Shown piece after piece: positions 53,502 through 63,272 of a DNA stretch of 64,000 nucleotides (the stretch's first letter is position 1; each line of letters starts with the position of its first letter). Below the pieces are notes generated by a model that saw nothing but the letters and a program-made list of their open reading frames with translations, was not told the origin of the DNA and did not search any database. Position numbers and translations under genes: made by a program. Source of the DNA: Dyadobacter diqingensis (lineage in GTDB: Bacteria > Bacteroidota > Bacteroidia > Cytophagales > Spirosomataceae); assembly GCF_024220585.1 (NCBI RefSeq), contig NZ_JAMXKF010000001.1, positions 496,001 to 560,000 on the forward strand, given 5' to 3'.

Positions 53502-54557
53502 TTGAAACTTCTAAGCAATATATCACCTTTGGAAATACGTCAGGAACTTCGCCGGCAAATTATTGCGCTCAAACCTTCGGATTTTGAATCATTGGCCTTG
53601 CGCATTTTTCAATATCAGGCAAAATATAACCCGGTTTACAACCAGTACATATCTTATCTGAACATAGAGCCGGATAAGATAACAAAGCTTACGGAGATTC
53701 CCTTTTTACCGATCCAGTTTTTTAAAAATCATACCATCAAGTCCGGGCTTCCTCCTGAACCCACCGTCATTTTTGAAAGTAGCGGAACCACGGGTACTGC
53801 TACCAGCCGTCACGCTCTCTATGATGCCACACTCTACGAATCGGTCTCTACAAGCATCTTTGAGCAAAATTACGGGAGATTGAACGATTTCCATCTGCTG
53901 GTTCTGCTACCTTCATACCTTGAACGAAACAACTCGTCTCTGGTGTATATGATGCAACATTTTATTGATAAGGCCGACTCTCCTTACTCTGATTTTTACC
54001 TGCACAATACGGATGACATGCTCAAAAGGCTGCGTGAACTCGCCGAAAATCCGGATGGTAAAGGAATCCTTTTAATGGGTGTCACCTTCGCGCTGCTTGA
54101 TCTTGCAGAAAGTGGTACTGACCTTTCTTTTCTTAAAGATATACCAAATCTTAAAGTAATGGATACGGGGGGCATGAAAGGGCGCCGTCAGGAACTGCTC
54201 CGGGAAGAAGTGCATGATATCCTCAAAGCTGCCTTTGGGGTGTCAGAAATACATTCAGAATATGGCATGACCGAACTGCTTTCACAGAGTTATTCTTTGG
54301 GAAACGGCTTATTTACGCCCGGATTAACCATGCGTGTACTGCTTCGCGATGTGAACGATCCCTTCGCCATTTTCGACCATAATCTTACGGGCTCCAAAAC
54401 AGGCGGGATTAATGTTATCGATCTGGCAAACCTGGATAGCTGTTCTTTTATCGAAACGCAGGACCTGGGTCGTTTTGGAACGGTTCCCGGCACATTTTAT
54501 GTCATGGGACGTTTTGATAATTCTGATATCCGCGGATGCAATTTATTGGTTTTATAA
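53502..54557 (+). CDS. LuxE/acyl-protein synthetase-like adenylate-forming enzyme
   Basis: 351 residues, probably starting at TTG because no ATG is near and MKLLSNISPLEIRQELRR fits a natural N-terminus. The AMP-binding P-loop SSGTTGT is at 93-99 and the motif HSEYGMTELLSQSY near 250 contains the adenylation E. Overall it resembles LuxE-type acyl-protein synthetases and PaaK-like enzymes but is shorter than the usual acyl-CoA ligases. It would activate an acid as acyl-AMP and pass it to a thiol or an acyl carrier. No acyl carrier or reductase gene is near. Substrate unknown. Confidence 0.8.
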   Translation: MKLLSNISPLEIRQELRRQIIALKPSDFESLALRIFQYQAKYNPVYNQYISYLNIEPDKITKLTEIPFLPIQFFKNHTIKSGLPPEPTVIFESSGTTGTATSRHALYDATLYESVSTSIFEQNYGRLNDFHLLVLLPSYLERNNSSLVYMMQHFIDKADSPYSDFYLHNTDDMLKRLRELAENPDGKGILLMGVTFALLDLAESGTDLSFLKDIPNLKVMDTGGMKGRRQELLREEVHDILKAAFGVSEIHSEYGMTELLSQSYSLGNGLFTPGLTMRVLLRDVNDPFAIFDHNLTGSKTGGINVIDLANLDSCSFIETQDLGRFGTVPGTFYVMGRFDNSDIRGCNLLVL

Positions 54558-54807
54558 AGCGTTTTAAGGGCGGAAATTTCAGGACTCATTCGCTTCCATA
54601 GTTCATTTATTCCTTCAATTATTAATATCTTTTTCATCCATTTTACAGAAGTCTGATTAACAATAAGATATAGTGCGCACCTCTTATATAGAATTGTTCT
54701 AACCGACCAATAATTGAGAATATTTCATAAATTAGCCGGGTTGTTTTGAATTGCATTAATCTAATGTATTATTACACTTTGGATTGTTAACCTAATAAGT
54801 ATATAAA

Positions 54808-55410
54808 ATGAAAAGACGTGATGCACTTGCCCGTGTGGCACTATTAATGGGTGGAACAATTTCTGCCCCGACCATGCTGGCTTTTCTGGAGGGCTGTAAA
54901 TCGTCGACCGAAACATCGACAAGTCTTACTTTTCCGTTCTCGGCTGATCAAAAAAATCTGGTTTCAGAAGTAGCGGAGATCATTATTCCCAAAACAGACA
55001 CACCCGGTGCAAAAGACGCCAAGGTGGGTGAATTTATAGAAATGATGCTGAAAGATTGCTACGAAGCAAAAGATCAGAACAGCTTTGCAGCAGGATTAAA
55101 GGACCTTGAAAAGAGAGATTTTTTAAAGGCGTCACCAGCAGACCAAACCAAAATACTGAAAGAGCTGGAAGCTTCTGCCAAGGTAGAATCTGAAAAGAGC
55201 ACCGAAGCCAAAAAGAAATTCACGGAGGCTGGAAAAGAGTACACGGATGATCAGGGTGTTCCGTTCTTCAAACTGGTTAAAGAACTTACCTTATTGGGTT
55301 ATTTCACATCTGAGCCGGGCGCTACACTCGCACTTGATTATGTTCCGGTTCCTGGTCGTTACGACGGCTGCATAGATCTGAAACCCGGTCAGAAAGCCTG
55401 GGCGATGTAA
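54808..55410 (+). CDS. Gluconate 2-dehydrogenase subunit 3-like protein
   Basis: 200 residues. MKRRDALARVALLMGG is a twin-arginine-type export signal, and EGCKSST near residue 28 could be a lipobox. The rest (SADQKNLVSEVAEIIIPKTDTPGAKDAKVGEF) is the subunit 3 family that accompanies GMC-type flavin dehydrogenases and helps carry them out of the cytoplasm. It precedes the GMC gene by 97 bp on the same strand. The cytochrome c subunit of gluconate dehydrogenase is not present in this window. Confidence 0.9.
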   Translation: MKRRDALARVALLMGGTISAPTMLAFLEGCKSSTETSTSLTFPFSADQKNLVSEVAEIIIPKTDTPGAKDAKVGEFIEMMLKDCYEAKDQNSFAAGLKDLEKRDFLKASPADQTKILKELEASAKVESEKSTEAKKKFTEAGKEYTDDQGVPFFKLVKELTLLGYFTSEPGATLALDYVPVPGRYDGCIDLKPGQKAWAM

Positions 55411-55507
55411 GGTTTCATGAAAAAATATTTGAGCCTGGGCACGTTATTACACGTATCCTAAGCTCAGCTGGTAATGGTTTTTATTAAGATATAAGAAAAA
55501 ATTCACC

Positions 55508-57226
55508 ATGAATTTAAACATAAAAGGTCAGAAAGAAGTGACGTACGATGCCATCGTCGTTGGTTCTGGTATCAGTGGCGGTTGGGCTGCCAAAGAATTA
55601 ACTGAAAAAGGATTAAAAGTGGTTATGCTTGAACGCGGACGCGATATCAAACACATCACTGATTATAAAACTGCCACGCTGGCTCCCTGGGAACTTGAAC
55701 ACCGCGGCCGCGTGACAACAGTTGCCAAGGAAGAATACTGGGCAGGAATGCGCACAGGATACACGGCAAACCCGGAGCACCGATATCTTTTTGAAAACGA
55801 CAAAGAAAATCCATACGAGGAAACACGGAAATTTGACTGGATCCGTGCTTACCACGTGGGCGGACGTTCCTTGTTATGGGGACGTCAGAGCTACCGTTTG
55901 AACGCGGCGGATTTTGAGGCGAACGCAAAAGACGGAATTTCTATCGACTGGCCAATTCGCTATAAGGACATTGCTCCGTGGTATGATTACGTAGAGAGAT
56001 TTGCAGGTATTAGTGGTGCAAAAGACGGTCTGGATGTGTTACCCGACGGAAATTATCTACCTCCTATGCAGATGAACTGTGTTGAAAAAACAGTAAAAGG
56101 CGAAATTGAAAAGAAATTTGCCGGTCGTCACGTGATCATGGGACGTGCTGCGCATTTGACTCAGCCACAAGCTTTCCATACAGAATTGGGCCGTGCGGCC
56201 TGCCAGTTCAGAAATATGTGTATGCGCGGATGTCCGTACGGCGCTTATTTCAGTACGCAGGCAGCGACACTTCCGGCAGCAACAAAAACCGGAAACCTGA
56301 CACTGATTCCTGATACAATCGTTACGGAAGTGATCTACGACGATAAGCTGGGCAAAGCAACGGGTGTTCGTACGATCAACCAGAATACAAACGAGACTAA
56401 GGAATATTTCGCAAAAATCATCTTCCTTAATGCATCCGCAATCGCGTCGGCTTCTATCTTATTGAACTCAAAATCAAAAAGATTCCCGAATGGTTTTGGA
56501 AATGACAGCGACCAGGTTGGTCGTAACATCATGGACCACCACCTTGCTGTTGGTGCACGCGGAGAATTTGAAGGTTTTGAAGATAAATACTACTTCGGAC
56601 GTCGTGCAAACGGTATTTACGTACCGCGTTACCGCAACTGGGGTGACGACAAACGCGATTACCTGAGAGGGTTCGGATACCAGGGTGGTGCAAGCCGCGA
56701 CAGCTGGGGACGTGGAGCCGGAATGGATGGTTTCGGGGCTGATTTCAAAAAGGAAATTTCGCAGCCAGGCGGATGGAGCATGAACCTCGGAGGATTTGGA
56801 GAGATGCTTCCTGATGAAAAGAACCGTTTTACACTTTCAACAAAAACGAAAGATAAATGGGGACTTCCAGTCGTTATATTTGACGCAGCTTACGGAGAAA
56901 ACGAGAAAAAGATGCGTGTGGATATGATGAACGATGCTGCCGAGATGTTGGAAGCTGCCGGTCTGAAAAACGTATCAAAATACAACGACGAGTCGAAACA
57001 CCCGGGTATCGGTATCCACGAAATGGGTACGGCACGTATGGGTAACGATCCTAAAACTTCTGTTTTGAATAAAAATAACCAGGTTTGGGGTGCTGAAAAC
57101 GTATACATGACTGACGGAGCCTTCATGACTTCGGCGTCTTGTGTTAACCCTTCGCTAACCTACATGGCGATGACGGCACGCGCTGCTGACCATGCGGTGA
57201 AGGAGCTGAAAAAGATGAATTTATAA
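55508..57226 (+). CDS. GMC-family flavin oxidoreductase (dehydrogenase large subunit)
   Basis: 572 residues. The FAD-binding motif VVGSGISGGWAAKEL is at about 17-31. The C-terminal substrate region has HEMGTARMG with the catalytic His and SCVNPSLTYMAMTARAADH with the paired Asn. A cysteine-rich CMRGCPYGA near 238 is typical of the gluconate/sorbitol/fructose dehydrogenase branch. No signal peptide is seen, so it probably travels with the Tat-bearing small subunit upstream. It oxidises a sugar or sugar alcohol and passes electrons to quinone or cytochrome c; the exact substrate is unknown. Confidence 0.93.
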   Translation: MNLNIKGQKEVTYDAIVVGSGISGGWAAKELTEKGLKVVMLERGRDIKHITDYKTATLAPWELEHRGRVTTVAKEEYWAGMRTGYTANPEHRYLFENDKENPYEETRKFDWIRAYHVGGRSLLWGRQSYRLNAADFEANAKDGISIDWPIRYKDIAPWYDYVERFAGISGAKDGLDVLPDGNYLPPMQMNCVEKTVKGEIEKKFAGRHVIMGRAAHLTQPQAFHTELGRAACQFRNMCMRGCPYGAYFSTQAATLPAATKTGNLTLIPDTIVTEVIYDDKLGKATGVRTINQNTNETKEYFAKIIFLNASAIASASILLNSKSKRFPNGFGNDSDQVGRNIMDHHLAVGARGEFEGFEDKYYFGRRANGIYVPRYRNWGDDKRDYLRGFGYQGGASRDSWGRGAGMDGFGADFKKEISQPGGWSMNLGGFGEMLPDEKNRFTLSTKTKDKWGLPVVIFDAAYGENEKKMRVDMMNDAAEMLEAAGLKNVSKYNDESKHPGIGIHEMGTARMGNDPKTSVLNKNNQVWGAENVYMTDGAFMTSASCVNPSLTYMAMTARAADHAVKELKKMNL

Positions 57227-57300
57227 GTACGCCAAAATCATAACATAAACCAGTCACCCAGGTGATCGGGAAATGTTAAAAAACGGCGAAATCAAATACT

Positions 57301-57340
57301 GAAAGCCTTGTCGGGTAAATCCGGCGAGGCTTTCTCTTTT
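57301..57340 (+). terminator. Terminator after the GMC gene
   Basis: GAAAGCCTTGTCGG (57301-57314) pairs with CCGGCGAGGCTTTC (57321-57334), one or two weak pairs, followed by TCTCTTTT. Confidence 0.7.
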
Positions 57341-57435
57341 ATCGGGAAATAGCCTTAACAAAAAGAAAACATGTAGTATATTGTAATTCCGGCCTTGGAA
57401 CCGGAAAAATCCCGATAACCATAACCCACTCTACG

Positions 57436-58629
57436 TTGAAAGATTTTCCTTTACCAGTTGTTCCGCAACGCGTCTCGTCCGTTGACGCCTACCGAGGATT
57501 CGTTATGCTGCTCATGATGGGCGAAGTGCTGAAATTTGGCCACGTTTCCGAAGCATTACCCGACAGCTCATTCTGGGCGTTTCTGGATTATCATCAAAGC
57601 CATGTTTCCTGGGTTGGCTGCTCATTACATGATCTCATTCAGCCATCGTTTTCATTTCTTGTCGGTGTAGCCATGCCCTATTCCATGGCCAGCAGAGCAG
57701 GGAAACAGCAGACCACCGAAATGATGTGGTATCATACCATCCGCCGCTCTCTCATATTGATTCTGCTGGGAATATTTCTCCGTTCCATGCACGCCACACA
57801 GACTAATTTTACTTTTGAAGATACGCTGACACAGATAGGTCTTGGTTACCCTTTCCTCTTCGCCCTCGGTTTCCGCTCCGAGCGTACGCAGTGGGCTGCC
57901 TTAATAACCATTTTACTCGGATATGGAATATTTTTCGCCGCCTATCCTTTACCCGGTCCGTATTTCGACTGGTCAGAAACCGGCACCACGGCCGACTGGG
58001 AGCATAACCTCAAAGGTTTTGCAGCACACTGGAATAAAAACACCAATGCCGCCTGGGGTTTTGACCGGTGGTTTATGAACATTTTCCCACGCGAAAATCC
58101 GTTCCGTTTTAACGGGGGTGGGTATAGCACATTAAGTTTCATCCCGACTCTGGGTACTATGACCCTGGGGTTGATTGCCGGAAAATGGCTTAAAAACACA
58201 ACCTCATCGTCTGCCCTGATCAGACAATTTATATTTACAGCAGCCATTCTTTTTGTGGTCGCGGTGACCTTGAACCTGACCGGCATTAACCCGATTGTAA
58301 AAAGAATATGGACACCGGCATGGACTTTGTTTAGCGGCGGCTGGTGTTTTCTGCTTCTTGCTGCATTTTATTACGTAGCCGACGTCAAAGATTTCAAATC
58401 CTGGTTTTTCCCGTTAATCGTCGTCGGAACCAATTCGATCGCCGCTTACCTGTTTGCCCATACCATCGACAGTTTTATTGACCAGTCATTCAGAATTAAT
58501 ATTGGCCCAAACTATGATATGCTTTTTGGAGAGGCTTATCGTACGCTGATCAGCGGGGGCATTATTCTGCTGATCGAATGGTGGATTTTATACTGGATGT
58601 ACAAAAAGAAAATTTTCATCAAGATTTAG
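57436..58629 (+). CDS. DUF5009/heparan-alpha-glucosaminide acetyltransferase-like membrane protein
   Basis: 397 residues with about ten transmembrane helices; the start is a TTG, because the family motif SVDAYRGFVMLLMM begins at about residue 14 and no ATG precedes it. The SLHDLIQPSFSFLVGVAMPYS segment contains a conserved His, and MMWYHTIRRSLILILLGIFL the usual Arg-rich turn. Relatives are acyltransferases that act across the membrane on sugars (HGSNAT/NagX). It may acetylate an envelope sugar. No clear operon partner: a terminator precedes it. Confidence 0.82.
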   Translation: MKDFPLPVVPQRVSSVDAYRGFVMLLMMGEVLKFGHVSEALPDSSFWAFLDYHQSHVSWVGCSLHDLIQPSFSFLVGVAMPYSMASRAGKQQTTEMMWYHTIRRSLILILLGIFLRSMHATQTNFTFEDTLTQIGLGYPFLFALGFRSERTQWAALITILLGYGIFFAAYPLPGPYFDWSETGTTADWEHNLKGFAAHWNKNTNAAWGFDRWFMNIFPRENPFRFNGGGYSTLSFIPTLGTMTLGLIAGKWLKNTTSSSALIRQFIFTAAILFVVAVTLNLTGINPIVKRIWTPAWTLFSGGWCFLLLAAFYYVADVKDFKSWFFPLIVVGTNSIAAYLFAHTIDSFIDQSFRINIGPNYDMLFGEAYRTLISGGIILLIEWWILYWMYKKKIFIKI

Positions 58630-58747
58630 GTTTAAGATCAACGATAAAAATTAATGACTTTCTAATCGGTAAAATGTTTTTGGTGTATCGGAAGTTAAAT
58701 GTCCGAAGTTAACTTTGTTACCTTTAAGAAAAATCAATTTTCACCAT

Positions 58748-59137
58748 ATGTTATCATTAAAAGGAATACACCATATTGCTATCATCGCTTCCGACTATGA
58801 AAAGTCGAAACGCTTTTATACCGAAATTCTGGGGTTCAAAATTGACCGAGAGGTAAACAGAGAAGAACGGAAATCTTTCAAGCTGGATCTTTCGCTGAAC
58901 GGCGAATACTGCATAGAATTATTTTCATTTCCTGAGCCGCCGAAGAGGCCGTCAAGACCAGAAGCAACAGGCCTGCGCCATCTTGCATTTAAGGTTGTGA
59001 ATGTTGAAGAAGCAATCGAGCAGCTTGTTAAAAATGACGTACATCCCGAACCGATCAGAATAGATCATTTAACGGGTAAGAAATTCACTTTCTTCTCTGA
59101 CCCAGACGATCTCCCTATCGAGTTATACGAAATCTGA
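58748..59137 (+). CDS. VOC/glyoxalase-fold protein (GloA2/YaeR-like)
   Basis: 129 residues from the ATG at 58748; an upstream TTG lies inside a -7 box (TAACTTTG, 58710-58717) and is unlikely. The glyoxalase fold has metal-ligand positions H in IHHIAIIAS and E in YCIELFSF (N-half) and H in LRHLAFKV and E in PIELYE (C-half). The SKRFYTEILGFKI segment is typical. This matches the SMU1112c/YaeR branch of lactoylglutathione-lyase-like proteins of unknown substrate. A strong terminator follows. Confidence 0.85.
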   Translation: MLSLKGIHHIAIIASDYEKSKRFYTEILGFKIDREVNREERKSFKLDLSLNGEYCIELFSFPEPPKRPSRPEATGLRHLAFKVVNVEEAIEQLVKNDVHPEPIRIDHLTGKKFTFFSDPDDLPIELYEI

Positions 59138-59153
59138 AAGTGCAGAAAAAAGC

Positions 59154-59196
59154 AAAAAGCCCTGAAATGTAGACCAATTACATTTCAGGGCTTTTT
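59154..59196 (+). terminator. Terminator after the glyoxalase-fold gene
   Basis: AAAAAGCCCTGAAATGTA (59154-59171) pairs with TACATTTCAGGGCTTTTT (59179-59196), a perfect 18-bp stem. Confidence 0.9.
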
Positions 59197-59360
59197 CTTG
59201 ATACCAATCAATCTGCAATACCGCAACGCTCAAATTCTTTTCTCACCGGAACATAGAAATATTTTGCCTTCACGCAGTGACTTAATATAATAGCCGGCGT
59301 CTATTGTTCAGAAAATCATCAACAACCTCGTTGATTTAACCACACTAAACAAACAGACGC

Positions 59361-60041
59361 ATGAAAAAGTATACGGCAGAGTTCATCGGAACATTTTGGT
59401 TGGTTCTTGGCGGTTGCGGAAGCGCCGCACTTTCAGCTGCTTTCCCTCAGGTCGGAATCGGATTACTTGGTGTTTCCTTCGCATTTGGTCTAACTGTTTT
59501 AACCATTGCCTATTCACTGGGCCATATTTCCGGAGCACATCTTAACCCGGCGGTGTCCGTAGGTCTGTGGATTGGCGGCAGATTTCCCGCAAAGGACCTT
59601 TTGCCGTACATTGTATCACAAATTTTAGGAGGACTTACCGCAGCCGGAGTCTTGTCATTAATTATAACGGGGAACGGCAGCACCATCGGAGATTTTGCAG
59701 CCAACGGTTACGGAGATCATTCGCCCGGAAAATATAGCATGGAAGCCGCACTTATCACCGAAGTAGTCATGACTTTTATGTTTTTGATCGTAATTCTGGG
59801 AGCAACGGATAAAAAAGCAGCCGGCGGATTTGCCGGACTGGCCATTGGTCTGGCTCTGACGTTAATTCACCTGATCAGCATTCCTGTTACAAATACGTCT
59901 GTCAATCCTGCAAGAAGTATAAGCCAGGCCATTTTCGTAGGCGGATGGGCTATTGAGCAACTTTGGCTGTTTATAGTCGCACCGGTGGTTGGCGCAATTT
60001 TGGCGGGAATTGTATATAAATTTATTTCGGGCAATGATTAG
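59361..60041 (+). CDS. aqpZ: Aquaporin Z
   Basis: 226 residues with six transmembrane helices and the two NPA pore motifs: [10 protein letters not shown] near residue 61 and [10 protein letters not shown] near 178. The selectivity-filter Arg is in NPARS. Length and the [20 protein letters not shown] start fit AqpZ, the water-specific channel, rather than a glycerol facilitator. Its stop codon overlaps the end of the convergent gene at 60038. Confidence 0.95.
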   Translation: MKKYTAEFIGTFWLVLGGCGSAALSAAFPQVGIGLLGVSFAFGLTVLTIAYSLGHISGAHLNPAVSVGLWIGGRFPAKDLLPYIVSQILGGLTAAGVLSLIITGNGSTIGDFAANGYGDHSPGKYSMEAALITEVVMTFMFLIVILGATDKKAAGGFAGLAIGLALTLIHLISIPVTNTSVNPARSISQAIFVGGWAIEQLWLFIVAPVVGAILAGIVYKFISGND

Positions 60042-60523
60042 GCTACGAACGTGCGATTCAGTTCGTTCCTTTTGACAATTTCCTGCCTGGAAAGGATTTC
60101 ATAAAATTCGGAAATCCTTTCCAGGTGTTCGTCCACTACCCTTCTGGTTTCCGGATCCCTTTCCAGATATTTATAAAGCGAGCGGTATGACTGAAGAATT
60201 CTGCCTTCCGTTCTTTTTAAATATCCCGCAACCTGTTCCTTTTCTTCCAATGCGTGAAGATCAGCAATCGTGTCTGAATTACTCTCTGCTGAATTGACAA
60301 GATCTTTGTCGGTAAGGAAACATTTAAAATAATCATAAATCCAGTGAATTTCCTTCTGGAAAAGCAATGCACTGAAATGTCCCTGGGTCAGCATCTTCCT
60401 GAGCGGCCCCATACTGTCCTTTTTCAAAGCCTCAAGATAAAGGACTTCCCGTCTCTTCTGATCGTTCCATAAAGCGCTTATTTTCAGAACGAATTCGCTT
60501 AATTTTGAATCTTCCATCACCAT
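60038..60523 (-). CDS. Helical protein, possibly DUF2383-like four-helix bundle
   Basis: The longest frame begins at 60559; a start at the ATG at 60523 or 60517 ([14 protein letters not shown]) is more natural and gives 159-161 residues. The product is almost wholly helical ([70 protein letters not shown]). Spacing of Glu and His residues resembles DUF2383/PA2169 four-helix proteins, but I cannot confirm this. Convergent with aqpZ, overlapping by 4 bp. Function unknown. Confidence 0.55.
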   Translation of the reverse strand: MVMEDSKLSEFVLKISALWNDQKRREVLYLEALKKDSMGPLRKMLTQGHFSALLFQKEIHWIYDYFKCFLTDKDLVNSAESNSDTIADLHALEEKEQVAGYLKRTEGRILQSYRSLYKYLERDPETRRVVDEHLERISEFYEILSRQEIVKRNELNRTFVA

Positions 60524-60559
60524 AACCGATATCTTGTTGAGTTCAGGTATTTTGTACAA

Positions 60560-60882
60560 ATACTATGCCTAAACGGTTACAAACCACAAGAAATCAGGCG
60601 ATTATTCCTTAAGTAATATTAATTGATTTTATTTTCACAAATTCGCCATTTTTGTAACACTTTCATTAAAAGCTGCGTATCTGAAACTGGGGTCAATTCG
60701 CCCTGAAATTTGCTGGTAAAACTGTGGATTCGCGTACTGCAAAACACATGCCCGGACACTATAATTTTTATACTCTGTTGAAAGAAACTAACTTTGTCAG
60801 TAATACAATAATTAAGACTTGTTAAAGTTAGATTAAAACCCAGCAAGAGATTACGATCTCTGATTTACGAATTGTGTAATTT
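60560..60882. other. 323-bp region holding the promoter of the parvulin gene
   Basis: Between divergent genes. TAACTTTG (60789-60796) is an exact -7 box with TTTT 19 bp upstream (60766-60769), close to the consensus promoter for the parvulin gene. The rest of the stretch shows no repeat, hairpin or RNA gene. Confidence 0.45.
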
Positions 60883-63174
60883 ATGTTTAAATATTCATTG
60901 ATATTTTCGCTGCTACCCGCAGTCATATTTAGTTCCTGCAAAACCTCAGCTCCCAAAACAAAACCGGTTTCTGAAGCACCAGCTCTTATTCAGATCGGAA
61001 ATGAAAAATTCTCGTCCAACGATTTTCTTGACGCTTATTCCAAAAACAAATTTGCCTCAGATTCAGCAAAAGAACTTTCACCGGAAGAGTATCTGCCCAT
61101 TTACAAGGATGCCAAAATAAAGATACTTGAAGCAAAAAATGAGGGAAGAGATACTACCAACGACTATAAACAGGAAATAGCGTCTTATTATGACCAGCTG
61201 GCAAAAAACTTTCTGGTCGATAAGGCACTGGTTGAAAAACTCTCAACGGAAGCTTATGCAAGATTGAAACAGGAGGTTAAGGCTTCCCATATCCTGATTG
61301 CGGTACCGGAAGATGCCGCTCCCAAAGACACGACAGATGCCTACAATGCTGCTATTGCCATGCGGGGCAGACTCGAAGAAGGCTCGGATTTTGCTGACAT
61401 GGCTGCAAGATTTTCCAAGGATCCTTCGGCTTCCAAAAACAAGGGAGATCTTGGTTATTTTACCGCTTTCCAAACGGTTTATCCTTTCGAAACAGCCGCA
61501 TACGCTATTCCCGTTGGAAAATTATCCCAGCCTATACGCAGTAAGACCGGTTATCATATCATCAAGGTTTATGACCGCCGTGCGAGTCGCGGAACGGTAA
61601 GAGTTGCGCACATCATGGCCCGCGTAGAACCCAATGCAACCGAAGCACAAAAAGCAGCTGCAAAGGCAAAAATTGATGATGCTTTTAAGAAACTTCAGAG
61701 TGGTCAGGCATGGGATAAAATCACCGAAACATATTCTGACGATAAGCAGTCGAGCAAAAACCATGGCCTCCTTCCTCCTTTTGGGACCGGACAAATGGAT
61801 CCGAACGTTGAGGAAGCTGCCTTTTCGCTGACAAAATTAAATACCTATGCAGCACCAGTGCTTAGCAGTTATGGCTGGCATATCATCAAACTGGTTGACA
61901 AAAAAGGTCTGGAACCGTACAGTGTTATGGCGCCATCACTTCGCCAGAAAGTTGTGACAGATTCCCGTGGAAAAATCCTGGAACAAGCTACTGCGAAAAG
62001 ACTTCGTGAAAAATATACCGTTCAGGAATTCGCTGATCAGTTTGCTGCCACGCGACCACTGATCGACAGTACGCTGATTTCCGGAAAATGGGATTATATG
62101 AAACCCGTTTCTACCGACTGGGCTGCGAGCACTTTGTTTACCATTGAAAAACGGCCATACGACGCGCTTACCTTTTTGAATTATGTAAAAGCACAGCAAA
62201 AACCCCGTCCAAAAGGCTCTTCACCCGAAGTTATTTTTAAAAGATTTTATAACGACTTTCTGACAAACCGTCTTTTTGAATACGAAAAAGAGCACCTGGA
62301 GGAGAGTTATCCTGAATTTAAAAGTCAGATCAGTGAAATCCGTGAAGGCGTTTTAATGGCACAATTGACGGAGGAGAATGTTTTGCAACGCTCTTTGTCT
62401 GATTCTGTGGGGCAGCGTAATTACTACGAAAAAAATGTCGACCATTTCCGTTACCCTGAGCGTGCACTTGGCACGATCGTAACCGCACCGGATACAGCTA
62501 CGCTTTTCGCAATCAAAAAGGCGTTGACAAAAAGTCCGTATCCTTTGGAAAGAAAAGCAAATGAGCTGATTTTCAAGGAAGGATCGAGCGAACTTACCAA
62601 GGAACAGATTGAAAAACTGTATGATGTGTATGTGATTTTGCAAAAAAATCCTGATTATGTCGTTGAAGTATCCGGCTACCGCTCCAATTCCGAAGCTGAG
62701 CCAACCTCGTCGGACCGTATCAGAAATGTTGTAAAATATCTGAACAGCAAAAATATTTCGATTGTCAGGATATTGGAAAAAGACTATGGCTCATTCCGCC
62801 AGTCAACAGAAGCTGAGCGTAACAGAAGGATCAGTTTCCAGTTTTACAGTAATTCGAAAAAAGATGTTGAGAAAGCCTATAATTCTGAAACCCCGGACGC
62901 CGTTATTATCCAGGAAGGCTATTTCCAGAAGAGTAACGCCCTTTTAACGCAGGTTAAATGGGAGGCAGGTGAGCAGGTGATCATGGCAAACGGACTTGCG
63001 TACTGGATGCAGATCGAAAAAATCGAGCCAGCCAGAGTAAAAACTTTTACGGAAGCAAGAGGAAGTGTGATCAACGAATACCAAAAAGTGCTGGAAAAAC
63101 AGTGGCTGGAAAAGCTAAATCAGAAATTTCCGGTGAAAGTGAATCAACAAGAATTAGAAAAAATTAAGCGTTAA
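60883..63174 (+). CDS. Lipoprotein with two parvulin domains and an OmpA-like domain
   Basis: 763 residues. The lipobox FSSC puts C19 at the mature N-terminus. A SurA/PpiD-like helical region (about 35-125) is followed by two rotamase domains: 132-232 (ASHILIAVPEDA, GDLGYFTAF, GYHIIKVYD) and 238-340 (VAHIMARVEP, GLLPPFGTGQ, GWHIIKLVD). A helical stretch and then, at about 560-656, an OmpA-like fold (ELIFKEGSSELTKEQIEKLY, VVEVSGYRSNSE, SSDRIRNVVKYL, ERNRRISF) follow. The Arg of the OmpA peptidoglycan-binding site is kept; the usual Asp of GHTD is not. It is likely an outer-membrane or periplasmic chaperone tethered to the envelope. The next gene is a SurA-like partner. Confidence 0.85.
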   Translation: MFKYSLIFSLLPAVIFSSCKTSAPKTKPVSEAPALIQIGNEKFSSNDFLDAYSKNKFASDSAKELSPEEYLPIYKDAKIKILEAKNEGRDTTNDYKQEIASYYDQLAKNFLVDKALVEKLSTEAYARLKQEVKASHILIAVPEDAAPKDTTDAYNAAIAMRGRLEEGSDFADMAARFSKDPSASKNKGDLGYFTAFQTVYPFETAAYAIPVGKLSQPIRSKTGYHIIKVYDRRASRGTVRVAHIMARVEPNATEAQKAAAKAKIDDAFKKLQSGQAWDKITETYSDDKQSSKNHGLLPPFGTGQMDPNVEEAAFSLTKLNTYAAPVLSSYGWHIIKLVDKKGLEPYSVMAPSLRQKVVTDSRGKILEQATAKRLREKYTVQEFADQFAATRPLIDSTLISGKWDYMKPVSTDWAASTLFTIEKRPYDALTFLNYVKAQQKPRPKGSSPEVIFKRFYNDFLTNRLFEYEKEHLEESYPEFKSQISEIREGVLMAQLTEENVLQRSLSDSVGQRNYYEKNVDHFRYPERALGTIVTAPDTATLFAIKKALTKSPYPLERKANELIFKEGSSELTKEQIEKLYDVYVILQKNPDYVVEVSGYRSNSEAEPTSSDRIRNVVKYLNSKNISIVRILEKDYGSFRQSTEAERNRRISFQFYSNSKKDVEKAYNSETPDAVIIQEGYFQKSNALLTQVKWEAGEQVIMANGLAYWMQIEKIEPARVKTFTEARGSVINEYQKVLEKQWLEKLNQKFPVKVNQQELEKIKR

Positions 63175-63272
63175 ACGTAAATTAGCATTTTGAACTGCTG
63201 TCGGTTTGTATTTTTACCTGACGGCCCGGTAAATAAACCCTACTATTTCAACTTAGGAACACATAAATTAAT

